Assembly: GCF_020283565.1 (NCBI RefSeq)
Contig: NC_060065.1
Coordinates: 21,304,866 to 21,368,865, forward strand
Source: Trifolium pratense
Taxonomy: Eukaryota; Streptophyta; Magnoliopsida; Fabales; Fabaceae
Length of the DNA stretch: 64,000 nt
Reading direction: 5' to 3'
Positions 39,970 through 54,055 of the stretch are shown piece by piece. The notes under the pieces were generated by a model that did no database searches, was not told the DNA's origin, and saw only the letters and a list, made by a program, of their open reading frames with translations. Each line of letters starts with the position of its first letter. Position 1 is the stretch's first letter. Both the position numbers and the translations under genes were made by a program.

Positions 39970-41835
39970 GGTTTTCTAACTTAGACCCTAGTTAGGTCTA
40001 AGTTAGCAAGGTGCACCTTTTGAGTTGGACCAAAATACCCATTCTTTTAATTTTTGAAAGAATAGAGCAACAGGGGCATTTCTGTAATTTTACATAAAAA
40101 AAAAAATAACAACACGCGCCCCACCTTCTTAAACAATTAATAGACGTCGATCCAGTGTCGCGCGCGTACGGAAGGACCATGGTTACAGACCGTTGATTTC
40201 CATCAGACAGCCAAGATGTGATCTCATTAAGACTGTCTGATCAATCAGACAGCCCAGATCATCCTGATCTATCAGATCATCTTGTCTGCGCCACACTAGA
40301 TTATATGCTGGAGAGAGAAAATTTTGCTTTTGAAAAAGGCAGCCACGTGTCAGCATATGAATGGGTCTGCGTGATTTTTTTCATTTTATACTTTAAACTC
40401 GATTATTTCGTCGTAAATTAATTTTTTATTTTTTATTTTTTATACCAAAATTCATAATTTTTTTTTCTCTACAAATAGAGACTTGGTTCGTTTGATTTGG
40501 ACACCGAAAAAAAAACGCAATTTTTCACTACTTTAAACTCGATTATTTCGTCGTAAATTAATTTTTTATTTTTTATTTTTTATACCAAAATTCATAATTT
40601 TTTTTTTCCTACAAATAGAGACTTGGTTCGTTTGATTTGGACACCGAAATCCTTCTGAAACCATTTAGCTTGTAGAATGGTTTCAGAGAGTTGTAATCTG
40701 AAACCATTTTGCTGGTAAAATGGTTTCAGAAGCAAATAACTAATAATCAACTTACTGAAACCATTTTACCAGCAAAATGGTTTCAGATTACAACTCTCTG
40801 AAACCATTCTACCAGATAAATGGTTTCAGAAGCAAACACAATTAATAAATTACTCACTGAAACCATTTTGCTGGTAGAATGCTTTCAGTAAGTTGATTAT
40901 TAGTTATTTGCTTCTGAAACCATTTAGCTTGTAGAATGGTTGCACATAGTTGTATTCTGAAACCATTTTACTGGTAGAATGGTTTCAGTGAGTAATTTAT
41001 TAATTGTGTTTGCTTCTGAAACCATTTATCTGGTAGAATGGTTTCAGAGAGTTGTAATCTGAAACCATTTTGCTGGTAAAATGGTTTCAGTAAGTTGATT
41101 ATTAGTTATTTGCTTCTGAAACCATTTAGCTTGTAGAATGGTTTCAGAGATTTGTACTCCGAAACCATTTTTCTGGTAGAATGGTTTCAGTGAGTTGATG
41201 TAAGGTAGTGAAAAATGAGATTAAGGTAGTGAAAAATTGGGTTTTTTTTTTCTGTGTCCAAATCAAACGAACCAAGTCTCTATTTGTAGAGAAAAAAAAA
41301 TTATGAATTTTGGTATAAAAAATAAAAAATAAAAAATTAATTTACGACGAAATAATCGAGTTTAAAGTAGTGAAAAATTGCGTTTTTTTTTCGGTGTCCA
41401 AATCAAACAAACCAAGTCTCTATTTGTAGAGAAAAAAAATTATGAATTTTGGTATAAAAATTAAAAAATAAAAAATTAATTTACGACGAAATAATCGAGT
41501 TTAAAGTATAAAATGAAAAAAATCACGCAGACCCAATAATAGCGTGACACGTGGCTGCCTTTTTCAAAAGCAAAGTTTCTCTCTCCTCCCATCCTGTCCA
41601 CCACGCGCACCTGTCGGCGCGTGTCATGCACGCGCGTGATTTTTGTCCTGTAATCGCGTGACACGTGTCCTGGGGGGGGGGAAAAGAAGTGGGGGCGCGT
41701 GTACTGTTGCATAAAATTACAGAAATGCCCCTGTTGCTCTATTCTTCCAAAAAATTAAAAAATGGGTATTTTTGTCCAACTCAAAAGGTGCACCTTGCTA
41801 ATTTAGACCCAACTGGGTCTAAGTTAGCAGCCCCC
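39968..41835 (-). mobile_element. Long foldback element, copy 3 (inverted)
   Basis: Same family as 1547-3206 and 3267-4901 but in opposite orientation: it starts GGGGTTTTCTAACTTAGACC and ends TTAGCAGCCCCC. It again lies between (TA)n tracts. At 1868 bp it is the longest copy, with duplicated segments in the left arm (40390-40470 and 40530-40640) and right arm. The palindromic TGAAACCATT...AATGGTTTCA array runs about 40655-41200. Arm sequences differ from the other copies at many sites, so it is not a recent sister. Confidence 0.8.
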
Positions 41836-44800
41836 TATATATATATATATGCGACTTTAAGCATTTGAAGACTTACAATTCTACAAGCCAATTTACATGA
41901 CACAACTCAAGCTCACAACACTCTGATATAATATGTGAAATCTACCACAAAAACACTACCCCCTCCTGCCCAATTTGATTGATACGGTTGACTATTTCAC
42001 GCATGTCGATGCATAACTTTGACGATTAATATTTTTAATTGTATAGTAAAAATTATAAATATTTGATATTTTAAAAATACTCATGGAGACAAATCAAACA
42101 ACATCTTATATGCTAATATTTATTTTTGTTTATTAGTAGAAAAATAAGGTCAAAACAACATGTGTGAATATTGCATAACAATCAATTGTGTCAATCAAAT
42201 TGGGACGCAGGGAGTAAGAAATATTGTATTCATACAAACTTTATATCTTAGAATATCTAAATAGATTAAAAACACTACTCTTTATTAAATGCATAAATTT
42301 CAATAAAATTTTATCACATTTAACTTCTTAACATGTGCTTCACATTCTCTTAAAAAAGAGGGAGTAACTAAAGTGATGATCACGAATTGTTGCTCAATAA
42401 TCAATACAAGCTCATTGCTCAAAAAACAAGCAAAGTTGGACTTATTGTTTTTGTACTCAACTATTTTCCGCTTCTACTTTTCATGAAAAAATTATTTTCC
42501 GCTTCTTTCCTCTTTTGAATATTTGACCTTCCATGCATATGGCTTCTACATCAATTCAACGTAAATATTAATAAATGGATATGGCTTCTACATCAATTCA
42601 ACGTAGATATTAAGTATATTATATGATTCTCAATGTAGGTACAACTTATACTTAAAATAAAAAGTTGTCATATAATTTTCAATTTTTGTCAAATCCTAAA
42701 AATAATTTTAAAATCAAACACGATATATTAGAGTTGTCCTATTCAATCTCTTATTTTTAATAAATCAAACTAATCTTTATAATCGTAATTTCTATTTAAT
42801 TTATATGAATGATATATAATATAACAATTTTATGGTATAGAAGGAGTACCAATATTACTATTACTAATCCTACTTTTATTCTAGACTAGAAAACAGAAAA
42901 GTTGTCTCACGACTTATTTATTATTTACCATCTATGATTGTGTTATTGAATTAGTCCTCTAAATGATTTAATGCCAACTAGTACAAAGGGATTACACTCA
43001 TATAATATTGAGGTTGCATTTATCACCACTTCTAGAAAAACCTGTCTGTTTCCACCCACGGGTGACACATACCCAATCTAGATCATGTTCATTTTCTTCT
43101 TTTATCTTGTCCCAATCTAGTTGATTTTCAGCAGGTTTGTTGTTCGGTAAAAGATGCTTAGACTCTTCCAATAGTTACAAATATATATACTATATGAAGA
43201 AATTGTGTGTAATGGAAAAATATTTATTCACAATTCACAAACGACAAACCGAGTTTTAATTGTCCAACATTGACGTTTGCATTGAAAATTCGTCAAGGAA
43301 ATATGTTTTACAAAATGAATTTTTTTACTACTAAAAAATAATTAATTATATTATTTGAAAATCATGCATTGACACTAAAAAATAGTTAACTAAATCATAT
43401 TTCATATGATACGAAGAGAGTATTTGATAAGGGGTACGTGTTTAGGAAGGTTTTGTGTTCGAGAATCATGTGATAACTTGAAAATAATTCCATCTAAACT
43501 TTAAAATGGGTGTAGATCAGTCAACCCAAACATAATAAGACATCCGAAATCTTTTATTTTAGCCTCCAAAATAAACATGTTTTTCTAAAGGCCATTAGGT
43601 CTCCAAACATAATATATTATTATATAATGTTAAATTTAAGATAAGCAACACATTTTTTAACATATTTTCCAATAGATACTCGCGACTGCAAAGATTAATC
43701 TCTTAAACCATATAAAATTTAAATGAACGGCAAATTCTCTCTAAAAATTTTAACGTTGCTGCATGCCAAAATCAAATATCAAACTCAAAATTTTGATTAA
43801 GTTAGAAGAAATTCGTGTATTCATATGCTCTCTTAGGCTCTTGGGTTGAGGTCTCAAGTTCAAATCTAAATAGTACTTTTTAAAGTTAATTTTTTTAAGA
43901 CTGTCCTTATTTAAATGATATTATGGAGCCATGACTTTTAGTTTTGGTTAGACAAAACAGTAATGCTTTATTAATTTCAATGAAATTGTAGTTATGTTAT
44001 AATATATAGACTATAGACAAGCTAGAAATATACATGAGTTTTTAATTCTCACTTTACAATTCGATTTTGTAGAGTTGAGTTATGCTCAATATTTAATAAT
44101 TCTAAAATGGTATCAAAGCATCTCCAAGATCCGTTGGGTCACCCACCATTATGGCCCAAGTCCAATAGTGCAGGACGCGAGGGAATGTTTTAAGAAGTAG
44201 TCTCATATCGGATGTGAATTAGCATGTAAATGAGTTTATCGGTAAGATGCAATCATCGCCTTACAAGTCGATTTTGTATATTTGATGTTGACCTAATATT
44301 CAATTCTAAAAATATATTTACTAATTTCCCTTCGTATGTATGTGTGGATTTAGCAATGAATTGGTTCAAATAATAAGAGTTTTGATCCTCTTAAATATAT
44401 GCTTTATAGGTTGAAATTTCGAACCAATATGGTAACCCAAAAATAAAAACAAACAAACGTAATAATTAATTTTGTTCGGACATTTTCTATATAAATTTGC
44501 TCTTAATAATGCTAATTTTTTCTAGCTAGGCAGGCAGGTGGGTGTTCATCAAGAATCAAGTGGGACCTATGATTGCAGCAACTATTTTGATCTCGAAAAT
44601 ATAATTCCCTATCACATTGGTCCCTAAATGTTTAAAAATTGCAAATACATCCATAAGTTTTTTTATAAGTTATTTTGATATCCTCAAATATATTTTTAAA
44701 TAGTCAATTTAATTTTCAAATATGAAATGAAGTGACAAATGCACAAAATTTTGTATACTCCCGTGCTGTTTTAAATGAATGGTGTGCAGTTCAAGTTGCA

Positions 44801-45511
44801 ATAGGGGGAAGCAATAGAGCAACACAATTGGATGTTAATCACAACTGAAAGAAGCCTAGTAGTGGTCTTGTCAAGTGCAACATTGATGGTTATCTAATTT
44901 TAATCGAGTAGGTAAATTTCATAAAAACTTACTATTTAAGATGCTTAAAGACTAAAGAGTGCTGCAGGAACACTCATTAGAATTTTCCAAATTAAAATTA
45001 CTTAAATTTAGGATTATGAATAATGTGCAAGTCAGTAGATGAGTTAACACTCCGCATAACATGTGCCAAAACAATTTTGAGTCAATTTTACTTACCACTC
45101 GACCAAATTTCGCATTACTAGAATACTTTTCTCCCAAGTACTGAAGGATTAAAACACAAAAAAGAAAAACAGCATCAATAGTATATGAAGACTGGTGAGC
45201 TTATTGAACATCATATAATCATCAACCAATAATCATATCATGAACAATTAGTATTTTGATGTTCCTTCCTGTCAATAAATATGGACTTTACAAAACATGT
45301 AATCAAAATTCAGTGTAATTTTATCCTCTAAAATCAACTGTGAACAATTGCTATAATGAATATGGCTTTCTGCCAACTCCTATATTATTCTTCAGTTTCA
45401 GACAAAAATATATGCGACATTGCATAAAACCGTAGTGAAGTTCTGCAGTTTCAGCAGAGTTGCCTTATAAAACATCTGCAAGCTACTGCTTCATAGAATC
45501 ACAGTGGAAAT
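41836..45511. other. Intergenic, mostly unrecognised
   Basis: Contains the MITE at 41959-42214, a direct duplication (ATGGCTTCTACATCAATTCAACG at 42540 and 42580, about 41 bp apart), and the dispersed LTR-like repeat near 44018-44290. 45140-45511 is the likely 3' flank of the TypA gene. No further gene seen. Confidence 0.45.
41959..42214. mobile_element. Mariner-type MITE
   Basis: TIRs CCCCCTCCTGCCCAATTTGA at the left and CTCCCTGCGTCCCAATTTGA (reversed right end), flanked by TA on both sides. 256 bp, similar in size and terminal motif to 9607-9864. Confidence 0.8.
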
Positions 45512-48500
45512 CTACCTTCCTTTCTTTGCAAGTTTTGGATTCTTGCTCATTCTTATACTTTGGGGGGTGATCTCTACTAGTTCATCTTCTTGGATGTATT
45601 CAATGCAGTCATCCAGACTGTAATCCAATGGTGTATCAAGAATCACTGCACAAGGGAGTAAGGAAAATTAAAATTTTATCAAATATTAGCCTACTACATA
45701 TATGAGTGAATGTAAAGTTTTCTGACTTGCTTTACTGAAAAAAATTTCTATTCAGTTGAAGATGTTAGAGGTTTTTATTTAACAGAAACTCGAAAAAAGT
45801 GAACGGTGCAAACATTTTGAAACATAAAGAACCTATCTGTGGACAGAAAGAACGTAAAGGACCTAAGTGGTACAAACACATAACTTAAAGGACCGTAGAT
45901 GCAATTTTTTCTAATAAATATTGGACTTGCAAAATATTGAACCAAGATTCAGCTTATAAAATGATGTTAACCTAGGATTCAAAACATGCCATAATCTGAA
46001 ATGGCCATTCAACAGCTTTGTATAAATCCGTAGACGTAATTACACAATACTCCATAAAATGAATTGCCATGTATCTTTACACTTGCAGATGGTAAACTAA
46101 TAATTTGCAAGAACATCAATTTTAAACTATTATTATATGATAATAAATTGGAAATTTATAAAGAGAAGAGCTCTAGAGTCTAGAATAGTTGCAAACAAAA
46201 TAGCTTGGGATTAAAATAATGGTAAAAAAAACATTTAATTAATTAAAAGATTATATTAGTTGAAGTCAACTAAAACCTGCTTTAAGGAACCGTAAATTGC
46301 ATCAAACCACCTCTAATTTCAATTTGTGTATTTCACATAACATGTTAATTCGGAGCTACTTCTCACCTGATTGTTCCTTGTTGGAACGAATGTTTGTTGC
46401 AGCTTTTTTCTTGCAAACATTCAAGGCCAAGTCCCCAGGGCGTTGATGGATGCCAATAATTTGACCTTTATACACTTCAGTTCCGGGAGCAATAAACATT
46501 TGCCCCCTCTCCTGTGAACTTGCGATTGCATAAGAAGTACTAGTTCCACCCTCAAAAGCAACCTGGTATTCCGGCACATATCATTAATCAATGGATGAAA
46601 CAATGGCAGTCAAAAGAACTGAAAACAGTAATATAAGTGTAACATTACCAGCGACCCTAAATCCCGAGTGCTCATATCACCGGCCCAAGGACCATAGCAA
46701 TCAAAGACAGTGTTTAGAATAGCTGTCCCTCGGGAAGCAGTTAAAATTGCATTCCTCAATCCAAGTAGACCACGGGTTGGGATCTTATATTTGACTAGTG
46801 TAGTTCCCTCCGATCTACCAGGAATAAATATTGAAATCATCAAACAGAATGCTATATTAATTTAGCCGTTAAAATCTTCTAAACTGTAGGAGGAACTGTA
46901 ATTTAGAGAGGGAATTTGATAATCATTTAAATAATAATACATAAAAAAGATCAACATCTTAGATTTTGATAAAATACAAACAATGCGTATGTGAGAACCT
47001 AGGAGCATTTATGACACACAGATACAAGTTTGGGTATTGGACGGACATAACATTGTATGGACATCAGAAATGCAGCCTTTCTTCTATATTTTTCTTTACG
47101 AAATGGGAAAGAAGCACTTCTAGAAGGATAAGGATACAGGTATATCAATACAAAATACATAACCACAAAATACACAAAACCACCACAGGACTAAGACATC
47201 CTAACAATAATGGTAATTGGTAAAATATATCACAAATTCACAATAAAAATAGAAGAAAAGCAATTTACATACCCAACTCCTTGCATATCAAACATTTGCC
47301 CTCGTCTCTTGCCAAGAAGTTCAACAACCGCTCCCATGTGCTCTTCCGGTACCTCCACAGTTGCAATCTGAAACCATTCCACAAATTAAAATATGTATGA
47401 AAAGTGTGAAGGGACTCGAACGTTTTTGGAGAAAACTCGGTCTATCATAACGAAAAAGCTTTTGAATGACATAAAAGCTTTAACTAACAATCCCAATATT
47501 TAATTGCATAAAAAAGAACAAGTTCCTGCATTTCATTGTAATATCCTAGCTCAATTCAAAAAAATGAATAGACACTTAGAAAAAGGGGAACCCAGAACCA
47601 TAAATTTATGACTGTGGCAAGGTCATGGGAATAGTTAGACCCATTGTGAATTTATTGTAGGAAACCTTACCTTGCACTTGCAAAGCCTTGCATTTCTTAT
47701 ATAACATCATCTTAATATATTTGTATAACCAATAATGTTGATTCTCAAAGTACAAGCTAACTTTTAGGAAAGTGGTTATAGAAAATACTGTAAAGGCCAT
47801 AACATAGATCCCTCTTATACTTTTAATGACACAATTCAATAATTAAACGTCAGTTCTATACAAAAGTAAATAGGAATGAGCATCTGTTAAATGACTGAGT
47901 CGCGTCCAGTTATTTTCAATGTTATCGATGGCGGACCATAGCGGAGAGCCAAAAATCCGACATATGGCGCCGTGCTGCCATCTTTCACAAAATGGCCATA
48001 TCAGTTTCTCAAAAATCCACCACTGATATCCGCCATGGGCAATGTTTGACATTATATTTAAATAACAATAAAAATTTGATTGGAAATTTACCTCGTATGG
48101 CTCCAACACTTTGTCGTTCACCTTCTTGTTGATAACTTTGGGAGGTCCAACCATGAATTCATATCCTTCCCTTCGCCTGAAGATTGCAAAATTATTTGAA
48201 TAAATTGGATTATCACAAGAAATAGAATACTCACACACAAACACACTTACATATTTTCAATGAGTATAGTGATATGCAGAGTTCCACGCCCACTGACAAT
48301 GAATGTATCGGCTGTTTCACCATCTTCAACCTTCATAGCCAGATTTCGCTCAAGTTCACGATAAAGCCTGTCCCTTAAATTCCTACTGGTAACATACTTT
48401 CCCTGGAAAGTACAAAATATGTTTTAGATGGTCTCTTATTACATAACTGTGAAACAACTTTAAAAATTACAAAGGAAGGTGAATCTAATAGCAACCATTG

Positions 48501-51500
48501 TGTCCAACAAAAAAGGCATCAGAATATCAACAGCGTAAAAGATACAAATAGAAGACTGCTTTTGGAAGAAATAAAATATTATTCTATATACATACCTCAC
48601 GACCGACAAAAGGTGAAGTGTTAATGGCGAAAGCCATTTTCACTGTTGGTTCTTCCACTTTGATGGAAGGTAGTGCCTTCCCAGTCAATTTATCCGCAAT
48701 TGTCTCCCCAATCTGAGTTGAAATCGCTATTATAAGGTTGCTTAAAGAAAAGATTATGCACTTCATCTAAAACCCTAAACCTTTACCTGAATATCAGAAA
48801 TTCCACATACTGCACATATATCACCAGCCTCCACCCTATCTGCAGGGACCCTAAAGAATTTTTCATATACATAAAGCTCGCTAACTCTTGCATATCTACA
48901 TGAATCTTCTGAAGTGCATACCTGAGCAATTAGTGAAGTATTATTACCTGGGAGGAATTCAGAAATTAAACAATAAAATTAACGGACAAGGAATACCAAC
49001 CTTGACCTCCATCCCTTTTTCTAAAACTCCAGCTTCCAAGCGCCCAATTGCTATACGCCCTTTATGTCCCTCATACTCGGTACTTGTCACCTAGTTGATA
49101 AATTAAGTATACGATAAGACTACAAATTAGGTCATGTATATCACTTCACATAATTTGGTTCAAATCATGATGTTTAAAAATGAAACTTGAGAGTTTATTG
49201 GTGTTTCAAATTTTGTTATGGTTTATTAAAACTATAATGGACTACAAAGCATTTCCTACAAACTTCATAAATGGTCGTGTCTATAACGAAATGGAATCAT
49301 CAAATCCAAGTTAAGTAGAAATTAGACATGATTGTCATACATATTTTGCCTCAGCTGAATCAAATGGAAAAGATTTTCAACTGCTTCTGTTATTTATGTT
49401 TCCAATGTGGTAGTAAATTAGTAAGAGCACATAATAATTACCAGTTACTATTATATAGACAAAATAAAATCAAGAGAATAATTGAAATAAAAGACCAAGA
49501 AGCAATATGATAAACAGCTACTAACAAGCATTTGGAGTGAGCCATCTTTATCAATACGTGGTCCAGGGATACATCTCATGATGGTTTCAAACAATGGCCC
49601 AAGGTCCTCTGCCAGATTTTCAGGAGACAACCCTGCTTTCCCTTTTATACCACTTGCATATATTACCTGAAAGTCACACTGCAAAAACAGAAAAAATTAC
49701 ATATACTAAAACAACTACAATCCTTTAAAACTCAAACACAGCTGATATGTTTGTATTTACCAGCTAACATTTGAAATCTTAATGACTGTATACCTTTCCC
49801 ACAGATCATTGTGAATAAAGAAAACACAGTAAACTGACTACTGACAGATTTCCAATTCCATGTATGAACCCAATTTGTAAAACACAGAAAACAAACTAAT
49901 TGAGTTATATCACAAGCATACCTGTTCATCTGTTGCATTTAGTTCAATGAAGAGTTCAAAAGTAGAATTGACGACAAACTCAGGGCGAGCAGAAGACCTG
50001 TCTATTTTATTCACAACTACAACAACTGCATGACCAAACTCTAAAGCCTTCTTTAAGACAAATCTTGTCTGCGGCATTGGCCCTTCAACAGAATCTACCT
50101 ACACGAACAAAGAGAAGCTTGAAAAACATATATATTACAGGAAGCCACATTTTAAGCGACACTGGATCTTCAGTGAATTGGAAAAGGAGTTAGAGTAAGT
50201 ACCACTAGAAGGATTCCTTCGACCATATTCAATATGCGCTCAACTTCACCACCGAAATCAGAGTGACCAGGAGTATCAATTATATTAATCTTGGCATCTT
50301 TATAAGTCACAGAAGTATTTTTACTCAGTATAGTGATTCCTCTTTCGCGCTCCAAATCATTAGAGTCCATTATCCTTTCTTGTACAGTTTGATTATCACG
50401 AAACACCTACACAAAAGCCAATATCACATCATCAACAAAATCATCTACCTCTCCCAAATAAATAAACTAACAAATAAAATCTACATTATCTTATGTTTAT
50501 AATAACAACAAAACAAAGTTTTCATCACATAGAAATCAATCTCATGGAAAAAAGAAATTTTTTTTCAATTCTAAAGAACCTTGCAGCAAAACTCACACTA
50601 AGTACTGAGAAGTGGGAAATTATACACCAGCAGCAAAATTCACACACCAAGTACTGAGAAGTGGCGAATTATGTTATGGGTTCAACCTCACACTGGCAGC
50701 AAAACTCACACACTAGGGCTTTTTTCAGCTTATTTTAATGGTTTCTCCAAGATAGCTTATGAGAATGACTTAAGTTATAACATATAAAAAACAATTTAAT
50801 TTAATTTAATTTAATCCGATGTTATAAATATAGCTATGTAATCTTATCCATAAGTGCTTATCATGATAAGCGCTTATGCTATAAGCTGCAAAGAAGTTAT
50901 TTATCCAAACAGGGCCTAAGTACTGAGAAGTGGGGAATTCCAGGTTCAAACCTGCAACCCAGCATATCAAATGTCCCTGAATCCTTTTACCATCTGAGCT
51001 ATACTTACGGGACCGGTAAAAAATGACTTTATAAACAAACTGTAAACTATATTTGTGAAATTGATACCTTAGTTTGTTTGAGCATAGCATCAACAAGAGT
51101 TGTTTTTCCATGATCAACATGAGCAACAATTGCAATATTTCTAATATCTGCTCTTCTCATTAATTTCCTCTTCTCCTCTAAGGGACAAATATGAACCAAC
51201 AAATTCAATCAATAAATAAATTAATTAATTAAATAAAACTAACTAAAATGAATAGAATGTGAATTAATTAATTAATTAAGTAATTAATTACCAGTTATAG
51301 GCTCAGTGACTTCAGAAACAGAACATTTGATAGGGTTAATGTTATTATTCCTTGAAGCAATTCGAAGGGTAGGTTTGGAAGAAGATAAGGAAAGTCCAAA
51401 GAGTTTGTTACGGTGTTTAGAAAAGAAAAGCGGTGAAGAAGAGTTTTTAGGAAGTGATGTAGATGAGAATAATAAAGTGTTTTGAGAAGTGAGTGCCATT

Positions 51501-51508
51501 TTCTCCAT
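45512..51508 (-). CDS. Chloroplast TypA/BipA translational GTPase
   Basis: Fourteen exons with consistent phase: 51292-51508, 51068-51177, 50203-50406, 49922-50098, 49526-49678, 49001-49090, 48787-48921, 48596-48712, 48251-48402, 48092-48176, 47273-47367, 46649-46814, 46367-46562, 45512-45645. They give 2031 bp and 676 aa, the usual length of plant chloroplast TypA (SVR3). Residues 1 to about 65 are a Ser/Asn/Arg-rich transit peptide. GTPase motifs: AHVDHGKTT (91-99), [20 protein letters not shown] and the SGIKG loop. EF-G-like domains III and V follow ([21 protein letters not shown]), then the TypA-specific C-terminus ([50 protein letters not shown]). TypA is a ribosome-binding GTPase acting in stress, plastid rRNA maturation and cold tolerance. 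Introns contain a split SINE/MITE (50640-51017) and a small MITE (47918-48048). Confidence 0.96.
47918..48048. mobile_element. Small MITE in TypA intron
   Basis: Imperfect inverted ends AATGTTATCGATGGCGGA and (reversed) AACATTGCCCATGGCGGA enclose about 130 bp. GC content is above the surrounding intron (GGCGCCGTGC near 47965). Confidence 0.5.
50717..50925. mobile_element. MITE inserted in a SINE, TypA intron 2
   Basis: Starts near AGGGCTTTTTTCAGCTTATTT and ends with TTATCCAAACAGGGCCT, with inverted GCTTATG motifs inside. It lies between repeated SINE-tail phrases (AGTACTGAGAAGTGG at about 50653 and 50928; an earlier one is at 50602), suggesting insertion into that repeat. Confidence 0.5.
50926..51017 (-). 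mobile_element. tRNA-derived SINE (5' part)
   Basis: On the minus strand: CCCGTAAGTATAGCTCAGATGG (box A region), CAGGGACATTTGATATGCTG, then GCAGGTTTGAACCTGG (box B), GAATTCCCCACTTCTCAGTA. The anticodon arm does not fold as a tRNA, so it is a SINE, not a tRNA gene. Confidence 0.7.
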
Positions 51509-51617
51509 TTTCCTTCACACTTTACTCTCACTAACTGTGTAATAGCTTATTACACAGAAAAGAGAGAAAGATGAGGGATTGAGGAAATGAGAGAGTGTGA
51601 GGCTATGAATTAATTTA

Positions 51618-51630
51618 GTGTGTATATATG
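51618..51630 (-). promoter_or_regulatory. Putative TATA box of TypA
   Basis: Minus-strand CCATATATACACA, about 110 bases upstream of the start codon at 51508. Motif and position only. Confidence 0.4.
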
Positions 51631-51639
51631 GTTCGTTGA

Positions 51640-53575
51640 GTTTGAAATGAAATATACTAGTGGTATAGAAATGGATACGATACTTGGATATTGTACTGTG
51701 TGGGAAGTAATTAATCAACTAGGTTTCGTCCGAAATGGTTTTGTGTACGGTTTTCTTTCTTCCACATCATCTAAAGTTTCTTACCATTGATGTTATTAAG
51801 GGGTTAATGTGACGGCTAATCTTATCCTCAACACTCATTTTATTGTTTTTGTAATTTAGTAGTAGTAATCTTGTGGTTAAATTTATAGGTTGACAGATTT
51901 GAAAAGTATATCTTTGGAATCTAGATTAAGGATATGTTTGAATGAATTGTTTCTAATTTATGTAAATATATAAGTGTTATGTATTATTATAATTTTGTTA
52001 AAGTAGTTTATAAGAAATCAATTTATAAAGATGCAATTTTAGTTTATGAAATTTTTTATAAATTAACATAAAATTTATTTATTTTCATAGATATTTTTCT
52101 CAAAGTCAAAAATAAGTAAATTTAAATAATCCTTAAGTGTTTTGGACATGACGTGTTAGAGCTAGTGAGAAGTGTCTTTAAGGAGTGTTTGGTTTTTGAA
52201 GAGAAAGTAATTTGGGTGACTAAAATAGACTCTACTTAATGCAAGGATTTAGATCGGGTATTTGTATCTTTTTCATGTAGTGTTCTATGTTTTTCTCTCC
52301 ATTCTTCACCATTTCCATCAATTTTTCTTCTATGTCTTATTCTCTCTAATATTTTTTCGATCTTTCTCTCCCTTTTAATGGAAGGAGAAGATTCATTTGC
52401 GTTCAAGGATTGCACAGTGACTTTGCAAAATGATTTTAAAATTTATTGTTGTGTGATTGGACCGTGATATTCCCTTGATACCATGCGAGCCTATATGCCA
52501 AGATAATCTAAGCTAATGGGGTTGTCATTAGGAAAGGAGGGACACACAAGGACGGATTTAAGTGTAACATATTGGGGGCAGCTGCCCCCACTCTATCTAA
52601 TAATTTATCTAATAAATATTTAATAATTTTACTTTTGTACCAATTAAAGATTAAGTACTGCCCTCACTGAGCTTGAGACTATAGATTGGAGAGGTGTGAT
52701 ATAATTGATTGTGAGACTCTATTATCATAAATGCTTTAATATATAATAATGATATTAGAATGTTTTTAGGATATATAATCATATTATAAGAAAACCAAAA
52801 ATAGTCTTTCCGAATTTAATTCAGTTGGTAAGGGACATCACATTTTATATGTAGGGGTCGGAGTTCGAACTTCAGATGTTCTACTTATTCACTTTAAGAG
52901 TAGAATTTCTAGTCATTAGACTACTTTACTAAAAAAAGTCGGGGTTTTGAATTGACAAATAACGTTAGTGTCATGATGTTTAAACTTTGGAGATGAGGAT
53001 ATGATGTTTGTTTGAAGCAAGTAGCTGAGGAATATTGGCTTGCATGTTAGATATAGTTTTGCAATCTCCAATTATTTTCTTAATATATATACCCATACAT
53101 CAAAGGGAAGCCAAGTTTTAGTATAGCCACTTTTTTCTTGGTTTATCTTTCATTTAAATTGTTTTACTTACCATTTTATTATTTCTTTGAGAAATCAAAT
53201 AACAATTACAGTATATCGATGCATTTTTGTGTTAAAAAAAAAATTGTATATGATGTATATGATTTTCGCCCCCATTAGCTAAAATTTTTGGATCCGTCCC
53301 TAGGGACACAAAAGCAAAAATGGTTACCACAACAGATAATGGGGGAGTGGGAAAACCTACTACCCTCGTATGAAAGATGAAGAAGAAGATTCATTCACTT
53401 TTTAACCACACACATAAAAACTTAAGAATTGAGCTCGACACACCGTCGACTAGATATCATCCTAAGTAATTCTAACAAGAACATTTAGTACTCACTATGG
53501 GACCATATGCAAGTAGATTTCCTGACCACATTATAACTAAAACTATGGTACGAGCACAATCTTCATCATAGGAGA
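51640..53575. other. Intergenic upstream of TypA
   Basis: Apart from the SINE at 52806-52930, no gene was recognised. A segment with GGGGGCAGCTGCCCCCA (52573-52589), a short perfect palindrome, and later GATTTTCGCCCCCATTAGCT (53260), looks like a further repeat of unknown class. Confidence 0.4.
52806..52930 (+). mobile_element. tRNA-derived SINE
   Basis: Same family as 38576-38695: TTTAATTCAGTTGGTAAGGGA (box A), GTCGGAGTTCGAACTTCAG (box B), TTATTCACTTTAAGAGTAGA tail. Confidence 0.7.
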
Positions 53576-53579
53576 ATGA

Positions 53580-54055
53580 CACCCTTACAACAATAGACAT
53601 GCTCATAGACGGTGCTTCAGGGTATAAAACTTTGAGTTTCATAGACACATATTTAGGGTATAACTAGATCAAGATGAACTCTTTAGATGAGCAGAACACG
53701 ACATTCATGACGAACACAAGCAACTTTTACTACAAGATAATGTGGTATAGATTTAATAACGTTGATGCCACATATCAGTGTCTGGTGGATCGTGTTTTCT
53801 CGGAACATATTGGAAGAAACTTGGAAATGTGTATTGACAACATGGTGGTGAAAACTAAGACATAAGATCGTCATGATCAAGATCTTGAAGAAAATCTGGG
53901 ATCAGTTAGGAAGTACAATATGATACTGAATCCAAGTCCAACCAAGTACTCTTTTAGAGTTCAATTTGAAAAATTACTAGATTTTATGTTGACGAACAGG
54001 GGGATAAAGGCAAATTCAGATAAGTGTCAAGCAATCGTAGACATGAGAAGTCACA
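53580..54055 (+). pseudogene. Ty3/gypsy reverse transcriptase relic
   Basis: In order: ASGYKTLSFIDTYLGYN, stop, IKMNSLDEQNTTFMT, VDATYQCLVDRVFSEHIGRN, MCIDNMVVKT, stop, then LEENLGSVRKYNMILNPSPT and LDFMLTNRGIKA. This is a gypsy (Tat/Ogre-like) reverse transcriptase. The catalytic Y-I-D-D-M-V motif reads C-I-D-N-M-V, and stops interrupt the frame, so it is inactive. It ends about 54055 without the RNase H region. Confidence 0.85.

Noticed and set aside
50930..51010. tRNA-like sequence with box A and box B
   Set aside because: The cloverleaf is not complete and SINE tail sequence follows, so it was called a SINE. The same applies to 38576, 52806 and 62100.
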